Shown in pieces: positions 35,803 through 44,515 of a stretch of 64,000 nucleotides of DNA. The translations under genes were made by a program, and so were the position numbers. The notes beneath the pieces were generated by a model that worked only from the letters and a program-made list of their open reading frames with translations, was not told the DNA's origin and made no database searches. Numbering within the stretch: position 1 is the stretch's first letter; every line of letters starts with the position of its first letter. Source of the DNA: Ferruginibacter sp. GTDB lineage: Bacteria > Bacteroidota > Bacteroidia > Chitinophagales > Chitinophagaceae. Location: positions 186,001-250,000 of the forward strand of contig JAEUVU010000020.1 of assembly GCA_016786725.1 (NCBI GenBank), in the 5' to 3' direction.

Positions 35803-36519
35803 TTACCTTTCAAAAAGCCATGCAAATGGTTTTACTTTTTTGGCAGGCCGCAGGTTATATTTCTGAATGGTATTGTTCTGGATATATAGTACCGCTTCAT
35901 CAATATCATCGGTAACCAGAAAAAGCTCTGTATCGGCGGGAGAAATGGTTCCTTTCGCTTTCATCACTTCATTGTGCTCTACAATATTCTTATGAAATTC
36001 TTTATCCATAATGATAACGGGGAAGCCATTGATCATTTTGGTTTGTATGAGGGTTAATGCCTCAAAGTATTCGTCGAGGGTGCCAAAGCCGCCCGGCATT
36101 ACTACAAAGGCGTACGAGTATTTTATGAGCAGTGTTTTACGTACAAAAAAGTATTTGATGTTAACCCATTTGTCCATGTAAGGGTTGGGTACCTGCTCAT
36201 GCGGAAGTTCAATATTACAACCTACGCTCCTGCCACCCACTTCCCTGGCGCCGCGGTTGGCTGCTTCCATAATGCCAGGGCCTCCGCCTGTGATAATGGT
36301 AAACCCGAGCTGAGCTATTTTTCCTGACAGCTTGCGTGCCAGTTCATAATCAGGATGTCCTTCTTTAAACCTGGCCGAGCCGAAAACGGTTACGCATGGG
36401 CCCACAAAATGCAATGCCCGCAACCCTTTTATAAACTCAAACAAAACGCTTACTGCAAATTTAAATTCCTTCCAGCGGCTCTGGGGGCCTTCCAAAAATT
36501 TTATCTCGGGTTTGGTCAT
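35803..36519 (-). CDS. LOG-family (TIGR00730) nucleotide phosphoribohydrolase-like protein
   Basis: 238 aa, Rossmann fold. The hallmark motif PGGFGTLDEYFE (about residue 140) and the preceding GGGPGIMEAANRGA match the LOG family, whose members hydrolyse nucleoside monophosphates (cytokinin riboside monophosphates in the named cases). The bacterial substrate is not resolved. It stands alone between the oxidase locus and the minisatellite. Confidence 0.85.
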   Translation of the reverse strand: MTKPEIKFLEGPQSRWKEFKFAVSVLFEFIKGLRALHFVGPCVTVFGSARFKEGHPDYELARKLSGKIAQLGFTIITGGGPGIMEAANRGAREVGGRSVGCNIELPHEQVPNPYMDKWVNIKYFFVRKTLLIKYSYAFVVMPGGFGTLDEYFEALTLIQTKMINGFPVIIMDKEFHKNIVEHNEVMKAKGTISPADTELFLVTDDIDEAVLYIQNNTIQKYNLRPAKKVKPFAWLFER

Positions 36520-36634
36520 GATTTTTTAGCTGTAACAAACTTAGGTTTTTTTGGCTAAGATGAAGATAACGAGATGGGGAGTTTGGCAGGACTATTGGGG
36601 ATATGGGTGGGACCCTATGGTTGCAAGTATTGCA

Positions 36635-36823
36635 TGATTGACAGCAGCGATTGCAGGAATGGCTGATGCAATTGTGGAGTTGGCGTTAGCTTTTGCGTAA
36701 TTGACAGAAGTAATTGCAGAATTGGCAACTGCTTTTGCGGAATTGATAATAGCATTTGCAGAACTGGCAGTGGCTTTTGTGAAATTGGCAATTGTTTTTG
36801 CAGAGTTAGATGGAATGGTTTCA
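36635..36823 (+). repeat. 21-bp minisatellite encoding broken heptads
   Basis: Nine in-phase 21-bp units start at 36635, 36656, 36677, 36698, 36719, 36740, 36761, 36782 and 36803. In one frame they read E-L-x-x-A-F-A heptads. Two units begin with TGA (36635) and TAA (36698) where the others have GAA, GAG or GGA, so the coding phase is interrupted. The longest remaining frame (36701-36883) is not taken as a gene. Confidence 0.8.
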
Positions 36824-36869
36824 GTATTGGCAGAATCTTTTGCAGTTTGTGCAGTTTACCTCACCCCCT

Positions 36870-36893
36870 GCCCCCTCTCCTAAGGGAGAGGGG
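36870..36893. repeat. C/G-rich palindrome
   Basis: A 10-bp stem (CCCCCTCTCC and GGAGAGGGGG) with a four-base loop sits 60 bp from the stop of the downstream minus-strand gene, within CTCACCCCCTGC context. Probably another dispersed repeat; it lacks a T-tract. Confidence 0.65.
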
Positions 36894-36952
36894 GATGCAG
36901 TAGCGGGCAGCATTACGTATTAGAAGTACCATGCTGACCGGGGTGTTTGTGG

Positions 36953-37681
36953 TTAAACCATGCTTTTAAATTTTAGTGTATTGATGTATTTTATTTGAGG
37001 GCTGCCAGCACCAAAAACAGATATGATGTAGTCTTTTATTGCTTTGATTGTACCTGGTATAAAGCCAGTTTTATCTGCATAAAGGATTTTATTGCGGGCA
37101 ATGCGGCCATTGATGATGGGTGTGGATACTGCATCTACAGCTTCGGTTTTAGCTTTTAGTTCATCTGCATAGGCCTGGATGGTTGTTATCTGCAGTTCAG
37201 TTTCGTTGGGTTTGTAATTGGGATTGGCTGCCATTGTTTTAATGAGCGCCTGAAAATTGGCCTGACGGTTATCGTAAGATCGTTTTGATTCGGAGATGGG
37301 GTCTTTTCCATCCCTGGGTTCTTCTTCGGGATTGGGCTTTTTTTTGTTTCGGCCACTTATTAATTTTTGTAAACTAATTACTGTTTCGGCCTCTGCCGGG
37401 TTTTCAATTGCAGATTTATATGCCCGAACCAGCCTTGTTACCAGCTTATCGAGATTTGCAAAAGCAGCTTCCTGTGCATCTACGGCTGCATGGTAGGGCG
37501 GAAATGCAGCCTGTATTGCTGCCAGTGCATTTTCTGCATCGGTATGCAATTGCTGCAGTTGAGGCAACTCAATTGCTTTTTTTGAGGGATTGTACTGAGC
37601 GCCCAGGGATGCCAGGTAGCCGTTTAGTGTTTTGAGGTTGGCAACGTTTTTTACGTGCCCGGTTTCTGAATTACTAGCCAT
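36953..37681 (-). CDS. Helical protein of unknown function
   Basis: 242 aa, no signal peptide, no membrane segment. It is mainly helical, with an internal linker rich in Lys/Pro/Glu (GRNKKKPNPEEEPRDGKDPI, about 117-136). The N half (LQQLHTDAENALAAIQAAFP) and C half (ELQITTIQAYADELKAKTEA) look like two helical hairpins. I do not recognise the family. It lies next to the CRISPR locus but shares no strand or operon with it. Confidence 0.7.
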   Translation of the reverse strand: MASNSETGHVKNVANLKTLNGYLASLGAQYNPSKKAIELPQLQQLHTDAENALAAIQAAFPPYHAAVDAQEAAFANLDKLVTRLVRAYKSAIENPAEAETVISLQKLISGRNKKKPNPEEEPRDGKDPISESKRSYDNRQANFQALIKTMAANPNYKPNETELQITTIQAYADELKAKTEAVDAVSTPIINGRIARNKILYADKTGFIPGTIKAIKDYIISVFGAGSPQIKYINTLKFKSMV

Positions 37682-37997
37682 GATTGTAAAATTTATGGTT
37701 TAAAAAATGGTTACTTTTTTATACATAGATTTTACTGATGCTGAACGGTTGGTTATTGATGGGATGATTGGGCTGAAACAGGAATTGAAGGATTTTACAA
37801 GGGATGTGTTTGGAATGGAAGTGCAATATATGCTAAATATTTTAGTTTTACAAATTATTTTAGTAAATATTTTAGTTTGTATCCGTTTGGGGATACATTG
37901 GAATGAAGGGTGCGGATAATTGAGGATAAATTGTTATATTGTGTATAGAACTATCTAAAATCCGATACTTGTAAATAATCTTCAGTGAAAGTTGTGG
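37682..37997. other. Non-coding stretch upstream of the tracrRNA
   Basis: The segment holds no convincing gene; the 70-codon frame at 37707-37919 has no support. It contains a 15-bp direct repeat (TAAATATTTTAGTTT at 37834-37848 and 37864-37878) and a small hairpin (GTATCC...GGATAC at about 37880-37897). Promoter signals for cas9 may lie here, as the tracrRNA fills the space closer to cas9. Confidence 0.5.
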
Positions 37998-38080
37998 GAA
38001 TAAAAAAAGCGACTTGCGCCGCTTTAAATGTTTTCACAACGGAATAATCCTTATTGTGATTTGCTTTCAAGAAATAAAGA
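37998..38080 (-). ncRNA. tracrRNA of the type II-C CRISPR system
   Basis: Read on the minus strand: an anti-repeat of 17 bases (38070-38054, TTGAAAGCAAATCACAA) identical to part of the plus-strand CRISPR repeat. Next come the conserved nexus-like segment AAGGATTATTCCGTTGTG and a linker. The 3' end is a terminator hairpin AAAGCGGC-GCAA-GTCGCTTT (38025-38006; eight pairs with one G-U) with a T-run to 38002. The 5' end is not fixed and may extend into cas9. Orientation implies crRNAs are made from the minus strand of the array. Confidence 0.88.
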
Positions 38081-38098
38081 TAAAATAAAAATCATATT

Positions 38099-41000
38099 AT
38101 GAGTAAAAAAATTTTAGGACTGGATTTGGGAACGAATAGTATTGGGTGGGCTTTGATTAATAAAGAAGAGGAGAAAATTCTTGGAATGGGAAGCAGGATT
38201 ATTCCGATGGGAGCCGAATTAAGCAAATTTGAGCAAGGGCAAGCACAAACAAAAAATGCAAACAGAAGAATTGCCAGAGGAGCAAGAAAACTCAACAAAA
38301 GATATAAACAAAGGCGCAATAAATTGATATATGTTTTGCAACAATTGGCAATGTCGCCAGAGCAAATAAAATTGTCAAAGCCTTTTACCAATCCTTTGAA
38401 ATTAGATAAAGTTTCAATTCTTCCTATCGCTAAAAATCAAAAACAATATTCTGCACTTGATTTATTAGAGCTTCGGGTAAAAGCATTGACTATACCCATT
38501 ACTTTAAAAGAACTGGGCAAAATAATATACTTGTTTAACCAGTTGCGTGGCTATGCAGGTGGGGGTAATGAACCTGAAAAAGATAATGATATTGAAGAAG
38601 AAAAAGATAATGACGAAATAAAAAGAAAGGAAAGCTATGTGGCTTTCGGAAAAGTCTTGTCGCTTTCCGAGCCTGAAAAAGTCACTTTCAAAAACAAAGA
38701 ACTTAAAAAATATAAAGTTTCTGTAGAAACGGAAGATGGTGTTATAGAGGGAGATACTTATTTAGATGTTCTGAAAATTGGAGAGTCTTTTGAGCTACTT
38801 GTAAATATTACTGTTTCAAAAAAACATGGAGAAACAATTGTTTTTAAATTACCTAACAAAACAAGTTGGCGTAAGAAAATGGAAAATTTGGAAAAGGAGC
38901 TAACCGAATTATCCAGAGAAAAAGGCAGAGAAATTTATTTATCAGAATACTTTCTTTCTATTTTAAAAGAAAACCGTTGGGTGAGAATCAGAAACAATGT
39001 AGTGCTTCGTTCCCGTTATCAGTCAGAGTTTGATAAAATATGGAAAACACAAAGTGAAAACACTGAAAGTGAATTGTACACTGTGTTACAAAATCTCTCA
39101 CGAGAAAAGTTTTCTGATATTCTCAAATTTATTTTCCCTGGAACAAAGGAAACGCAAGAAAAATACCGGCAAGCAGGGTTTGACAAAGGGCTTTTTCATC
39201 TTGTCAGAAACCAAATAATCTATTATCAAAGAGATTTAAAAGACCAGAGCAATCTCATTTCAGATTGCCGTTTTGAGAGAGGAGAAAAGGCTATTGCCAA
39301 AAGTCATCCTGTATTTCAAGAGTTTAAAATTTGGGAACAAATTAATAAGCTGACCATAAATACAAAAACAGAGGATGGTATAAATCGAAAAGGAGAACTT
39401 AAATATAAGTACGTTGACAGACCGATTCCTGCTTCTTTAAAAGAATGGCTATTTAATGAGCTACAAGAGAAAAAAGAAATAGGATTTAGTACCGTATTTA
39501 ATAAATTAAAAAAAGAATATAGCTTGAAAGATGGGATAGATTTCTTGAATGGGATGAATCCAAAAGCAAAATTGAAAGGAGATGAAACCAAACAATTACT
39601 TAAAAAGGCAATAGGAGAAAATCTATGGAATGAACTTGGCCTGGCAGAGAAAGAACGTCAAATTGAGTTATGGAATATTATATATAATGCAAAAGGCAAT
39701 GAATATGATTTGGAAAGCGAGCGCACATCAAAGGTGTTGAGGTTCGTTAAAGACCACATACAATTTATTGAAAATGCCGAGCAAATAGCAGTTCAAATAA
39801 GCAAGATAAAGTTCAGCAGAAACTACGCCGCTTTAAGTTTAAAAGCGATTGAAAAAATATTACCGCTTGTAAGAAGCGGAAAGTATTTTGAAAGTAACTT
39901 ATCTGACAGCCTTAAGGAGAAAATTATCAAATTACTGAACGAAAATGTAAGTGACCCATTTGAAAAAGCAGCACAAGAATATCTGGAAACAAATGTGGAG
40001 GTCTTGGCAGAAGGTGGAATTATAAATGCTTATGCAACCATATTGGTTTACGACAAACACACTGCAAAAGAATATGGAGAAAAAGAACGCATTAATCATT
40101 ATCAGAAAATCAGGCGATTGCCACAGGGAGAACTAAGAAATCCGCTTGTAGAGCAGCTGATTAGCGAAGCCTTGATGGTTGTAAAAGATATCTGGAAACA
40201 GTACGGAAAGCCTGATGAAATAAGATTAGAATTAGCCCGTGAATTGAAAAACAATGCTGACAGGAGAGCAAAAATTTACAAATCAAATAATGCTAATCAA
40301 AAGGCAAATGAAGATGTTAAAAACCATTTAATTGAACTTAAAGAAGAGTTAACACTTGCCAATATTGAAAAGTACAAACTTTGGCTTTCGCAGGAAAATC
40401 TTGGTGATGAATATGTAAAACAATATAAAGATCCTTCAAAATCGGAAATTGAAAAAATGAAATTATGGCGGGAGCAAGGACATGTTTCTGCATATACAGG
40501 GCAGCCAATTCCCTTATCTGAATTGTTTAACAAAGAGCGTTACGATATAGACCACATCATTCCGCAATCACGCTATTTTGACGATTCGTTCGCTAACAAA
40601 GTAATTTGTGAGAAGGCAATTAATAACGAAAAGAGTAACCGGACTGCAATGGAATACTTCGAAATTGGTTCTGAAACCCCATCTGTGTTTTCAAAAGAAG
40701 ATTTCATTGATCATGTAAATAAACAATTTGAAGGGCAAAAGCGAAAAAATTTATTAGCTACCAAAGTGCCTGAAGACCCAGTAGCAAGACAGATGAAAGA
40801 AACACAGTATATCTCTGTGAGAGTAAAAGAAGAACTGAATAAAATTGTTGGTAATGAAAATGTAAAGACTACTACAGGTGGCGTTACTGACTATTTGCGA
40901 AATCAATGGGGCCTTACGGACAAGTTTAAAGAAATTTTAAAAAGCCGTTATGAAAAAGCGCAACCATTACTTGCTGTAATGGAATATGAAAATTATGTAA

Positions 41001-42382
41001 AGGTATTTGCAAAGAAAAAAAAGGAGTATGAAGATAAAGGTTTACCATTTACTGATATTGAATTAAATGAAGAACAGGTTAAAAAATCATTCAACAACAA
41101 CTTTTTTCAAAAAAAAAATAATAAAGTCATCATTAAAGGCTGGAGTAAGCGTATAGACCACCGGCACCATGCTATTGATGCCCTTGTTATTGCCTGCACA
41201 GAACCGGCACATGTAAAACGCTTAAATGATTTAAATAAGGAGTTGCAAAAGTGGCTGGATGAGCATAAAAAAGAGATATTGCCTGATTTTGAAGGAAGTC
41301 CAAGCGAATTGTTAGATGAAATCCTGAATTTTGATGAAAAGAAAAGGGAAATAATTTTTAAACAGATTGAGAAATTTAAAGCCATTGATATACCTTGGAT
41401 AGGCTTCCCAGATGAAGCCGAACAGGAGATTCAAAAAATTATCATTTCGCAAAAGCCGAAAGATAAACTTTTGATTCAACTGAATAATAGCGGGCAGTTT
41501 CAAATTAAGATCAGAGGGCAATTGCATGAAGAAACCTTATATGGGAAAAGCCAGGGTGTAGAAACATATACTGTCCCATTAACAAAATTAGCAGATATTG
41601 ATAAAGTAATTGTAAATCCTTATCTACGAAATGTTATTTCAGAGCATATAAAAGAATTTCCCAACAAAAAAGAAGCGTTTACCGCAGAAGCAATTTTAGC
41701 ATTGAATAAAAAGTTATCTGAGAAAAAAAATAAGAAAGATGAAACAGCACCTCATACTCCGATTTCATCTATAAAAGTATTTTACAGAGACCCGGCTAAA
41801 GTTAAAAAGAAAAAAGGAGAAGAAATAATTGAAGATACTTTACAAAAGTTAGATAGAAGCAAGGCATTTAATGAATCGCTGTATGTAAAAACGGGTGATA
41901 ATTATCTACTTGCAGTTATGCAGAAGGATGGTGCAAGAGTTTTTGACGTTGTTACTTTTTTTGATGCAGCTAATTTATTGAAAGACGAGTTTAATAAAAT
42001 CTTTGATAAAAAATCTTTTAATAAAGAAGCCATTTTCAAAAAATATTTTGAAGAAAAGAATAAAGCTAAATTATTATTTACGCTGAAAAAAGGCGATCCC
42101 GTTTACATGCCTAGTGAAGGAGAAGAAATGGTAATTGACACTGAAAGTCCGCTTTACAATAAATTTTGGAACGACAAAAATGCAAGAAGTAAGAATGTTC
42201 ATTATGTGACCCAATGCGGAAAGCAATCCTACTTTATAAACAATAGAATTGCTGATACAATAGTGAGAGGCAAAGAATATGGTTCACAGAATGCTTATGA
42301 AATCATTAATGGTAAATCAATAAAACATCATTGTATTAAATTAAATATTGATCGTTTAGGAAATATAAACACTTCAAAATGA
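38099..42382 (+). CDS. cas9: Cas9 nuclease, type II-C
   Basis: 1427 aa, at the large end of II-C enzymes. RuvC-I: Asp9 (LGLDLGTNSIGW). Arg-rich bridge helix: about 50-80 (NANRRIARGARKLNKRYKQR). RuvC-II: Glu711 (LELAREL). HNH: Asp818/His819 (YDIDHIIPQS) with Asn833 and Asn842. RuvC-III: His1024 and Asp1027 (HHAIDAL). All catalytic residues are present, so it should cut both strands. A charged linker and beta-rich insert (about 160-260) lies in the recognition lobe. Its codons are visibly more A-rich than cas1. Its stop overlaps the cas1 start (ATGA). It uses the divergent tracrRNA just upstream. Confidence 0.97.
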   Translation: MSKKILGLDLGTNSIGWALINKEEEKILGMGSRIIPMGAELSKFEQGQAQTKNANRRIARGARKLNKRYKQRRNKLIYVLQQLAMSPEQIKLSKPFTNPLKLDKVSILPIAKNQKQYSALDLLELRVKALTIPITLKELGKIIYLFNQLRGYAGGGNEPEKDNDIEEEKDNDEIKRKESYVAFGKVLSLSEPEKVTFKNKELKKYKVSVETEDGVIEGDTYLDVLKIGESFELLVNITVSKKHGETIVFKLPNKTSWRKKMENLEKELTELSREKGREIYLSEYFLSILKENRWVRIRNNVVLRSRYQSEFDKIWKTQSENTESELYTVLQNLSREKFSDILKFIFPGTKETQEKYRQAGFDKGLFHLVRNQIIYYQRDLKDQSNLISDCRFERGEKAIAKSHPVFQEFKIWEQINKLTINTKTEDGINRKGELKYKYVDRPIPASLKEWLFNELQEKKEIGFSTVFNKLKKEYSLKDGIDFLNGMNPKAKLKGDETKQLLKKAIGENLWNELGLAEKERQIELWNIIYNAKGNEYDLESERTSKVLRFVKDHIQFIENAEQIAVQISKIKFSRNYAALSLKAIEKILPLVRSGKYFESNLSDSLKEKIIKLLNENVSDPFEKAAQEYLETNVEVLAEGGIINAYATILVYDKHTAKEYGEKERINHYQKIRRLPQGELRNPLVEQLISEALMVVKDIWKQYGKPDEIRLELARELKNNADRRAKIYKSNNANQKANEDVKNHLIELKEELTLANIEKYKLWLSQENLGDEYVKQYKDPSKSEIEKMKLWREQGHVSAYTGQPIPLSELFNKERYDIDHIIPQSRYFDDSFANKVICEKAINNEKSNRTAMEYFEIGSETPSVFSKEDFIDHVNKQFEGQKRKNLLATKVPEDPVARQMKETQYISVRVKEELNKIVGNENVKTTTGGVTDYLRNQWGLTDKFKEILKSRYEKAQPLLAVMEYENYVKVFAKKKKEYEDKGLPFTDIELNEEQVKKSFNNNFFQKKNNKVIIKGWSKRIDHRHHAIDALVIACTEPAHVKRLNDLNKELQKWLDEHKKEILPDFEGSPSELLDEILNFDEKKREIIFKQIEKFKAIDIPWIGFPDEAEQEIQKIIISQKPKDKLLIQLNNSGQFQIKIRGQLHEETLYGKSQGVETYTVPLTKLADIDKVIVNPYLRNVISEHIKEFPNKKEAFTAEAILALNKKLSEKKNKKDETAPHTPISSIKVFYRDPAKVKKKKGEEIIEDTLQKLDRSKAFNESLYVKTGDNYLLAVMQKDGARVFDVVTFFDAANLLKDEFNKIFDKKSFNKEAIFKKYFEEKNKAKLLFTLKKGDPVYMPSEGEEMVIDTESPLYNKFWNDKNARSKNVHYVTQCGKQSYFINNRIADTIVRGKEYGSQNAYEIINGKSIKHHCIKLNIDRLGNINTSK

Positions 42383-43299
42383 TCAAACGCACCCTCTACT
42401 TCGGCAACCCTGCTTATCTTAAAACAAAAGATGAACAGTTGATTATAGTATTGCCTGTAGAGATAGTGGGTGGCCAGCCTTTACCAGAAGAAACGAGGAC
42501 AGTGCCGATTGAAGATATTGGCGTGCTAATTATTGACCACCAGCAGATAACCATTACACAGGCTTTGATAACCAAACTGCTTGCAAACAATGTGGCTTTA
42601 ATAACCTGCGATAATACCCACCACCCTACCGGCCTGCTGCTGAATTTAGACGGCAATACTTTGCAGAGCGCCAAATTTCAGGCTCAGGTGGATGCCAGTG
42701 TGCCATTAAAAAAACAGTTGTGGCAACAAACTGTGGCTGCTAAAATAAGCAACCAGGCGGCCATGCTTGAAAGCATAAGGGTGCCTGCCAAAAACCTGCG
42801 TAACTGGGCGGCAGAGGTTAAAAGCGGCGACAGTGATAACCACGAAGCCATTGCGGCTGCTTATTACTGGAAAAACCTTTTTCCCGGTTTTTTAGATTTT
42901 AAGAGATACCGGGAGGGACCGCCGCCCAATAATTTACTGAATTATGGCTATGCCATATTAAGAGCAGTGGTTGCCCGGAGCATTGTTGCAAGCGGCCTGT
43001 TGCCTACGCTGGGCATATTTCACAAAAATCAATACAACGCTTACTGTTTAGCTGATGATATTATGGAGCCTTACCGGCCTTTTGTAGATAAAGCTGTTGT
43101 AAACATCGTTAACCTTAACGGAAAGTTTCTGGAGCTTACGCCGGGCATGAAAAAAGACCTGCTGAATGTGCCCGCTATGGATGTTATGATCAACGAAGAG
43201 AAAAGCCCGCTGATGGTGGCGGTGCAAAAGACTACTGCTTCGCTGGCCAAATGTTTTGAGGGAAAGCAGCGGAAGATATTGTACCCGGTGATGGTGTGA
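42379..43299 (+). CDS. cas1: Cas1 integrase, type II
   Basis: 306 aa. The start ATG overlaps the cas9 stop by four bases. The N-terminal beta-domain begins MIKRTLYFGNPAYLKTKDEQ. The catalytic core carries Glu in NHEAIAAAYYW, His in LGIFHKNQYNAYCLADDIME and acidic DDIMEPYRP, the metal site for spacer integration. Base composition is closer to the host genes than cas9. It should work with Cas2, but the cas2 gene is displaced by 771 bp. Confidence 0.95.
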   Translation: MIKRTLYFGNPAYLKTKDEQLIIVLPVEIVGGQPLPEETRTVPIEDIGVLIIDHQQITITQALITKLLANNVALITCDNTHHPTGLLLNLDGNTLQSAKFQAQVDASVPLKKQLWQQTVAAKISNQAAMLESIRVPAKNLRNWAAEVKSGDSDNHEAIAAAYYWKNLFPGFLDFKRYREGPPPNNLLNYGYAILRAVVARSIVASGLLPTLGIFHKNQYNAYCLADDIMEPYRPFVDKAVVNIVNLNGKFLELTPGMKKDLLNVPAMDVMINEEKSPLMVAVQKTTASLAKCFEGKQRKILYPVMV

Positions 43300-43330
43300 A
43301 TGCCGGGCTTTGTACAAATGTAAAAGTGCG

Positions 43331-44065
43331 GCTGCCGTTCCGACGAAGGAGGAACCTGCCAGGGGATGCTACAGGCTGCTCTGCAATATTGTTTGCTAAA
43401 ATAAAGCAGCGCCATTTTTTATAACCGGAAGCGTGCTGAATAGCAATATGGCACAGATGGGCAGATCCCTCCTTCGTCGGGATGACAGCTTTGTTTGAGC
43501 ATTGGAACAATGATGAGCATTTATAACGCAAGCAGTTTTTATACAAATGAAAATACCTGGCGGACATAATTATTATGTTTATATAGTAACCAATAAAAAC
43601 AAAACTGTTTTATATACGGGCGTTACCAATGACCTGTACAGGCGCCTGAAAGAACATGAAGAAAATTCGAAACCTTTCCGGCACAAATCTTTTGCAGGGC
43701 AATACAATGCTTACTTTCTTTTGTATTATGAGCGGTTTGAGCAGGTTGAGTTTGCAATTATGAGAGAAAAAGAGATAAAGGGATGGAGAAGGGAGAAAAA
43801 AGAGGCCCTGATAAATACGCTGAACCCCGAATGGAAGTTTTTGAATGATGAGATATAGGTGCAAAATGGGCTTATTGGCAGGAAGTTTTTTTGGGTGATG
43901 GAAACAAACAATGGGCAGATCCCTCGTTCCTCGGGATGACAGCAGCACCGGGCAGTTGCGGGCAGATGAACTGTTGTAACATCTATGGGCAGATTCCTCC
44001 TTCGTCGGAATGACAGCTATACCGGGCGGTGGCAGGAGGCCCCTCACTTCGCTCGGGGTGACAGC
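43331..44065. repeat. Five copies of a ~30-bp dispersed repeat around the GIY-YIG gene
   Basis: Copies: 43331-43360 (inverted), 43459-43489, 43913-43943, 43987-44017 and a diverged copy 44040-44065. The unit reads GGGCAGATCCCTCCTTCGTC then GGGATGACAGC with small changes. One direct copy is just upstream and three are downstream of the GIY-YIG gene; all lie between cas1 and cas2. Confidence 0.85.
43547..43858 (+). CDS. GIY-YIG nuclease-family protein inserted between cas1 and cas2
   Basis: 103 aa, single-domain GIY-YIG endonuclease of the YhbQ/UPF0213 type. The motif appears as YYVYIVTNKNKTVLYTGVTN, followed by the Arg of LYRRLKEH and Asn/Glu near NTLNPEWKF. All core active-site residues look present. 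Such genes occur as stand-alone orphans in Bacteroidota. It is not a known Cas protein and is flanked by the repeats at 43331-44065, so it looks like an insertion. Confidence 0.88.
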   Translation: MKIPGGHNYYVYIVTNKNKTVLYTGVTNDLYRRLKEHEENSKPFRHKSFAGQYNAYFLLYYERFEQVEFAIMREKEIKGWRREKKEALINTLNPEWKFLNDEI

Positions 44066-44070
44066 AATGA

Positions 44071-44412
<342 letters not shown>

Positions 44413-44478
44413 TAAAACCCGCAGGAATTAAAAAATGAAAGAATAAACCATTTTTTAATCCTAAAAAATGTCTAAAAT

Positions 44479-44515
44479 ACACAACAGGAAAGGCTTTTGG
44501 CGATTCCTGTTGTGT
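44479..44515. other. Inverted repeat at the cas2-proximal array junction
   Basis: ACACAACAGGAA (44479-44490) and its exact reverse complement (44504-44515) are separated by 13 bases. The right arm covers the first seven bases of repeat 1. Read on the minus strand (crRNA direction) the hairpin is followed by ATTTTAGACATTTTTT, so it may end the crRNA transcript; alternatively it marks the integration site. Confidence 0.6.

Noticed and set aside
36701-36883. 60-codon frame inside the minisatellite
   Set aside because: It is only the uninterrupted part of the 21-bp repeat and continues upstream across an in-phase stop.
37707-37919. 70-codon frame between the helical protein and the tracrRNA
   Set aside because: No recognisable domain, AT-rich low-complexity end, and the frame overlaps direct repeats.
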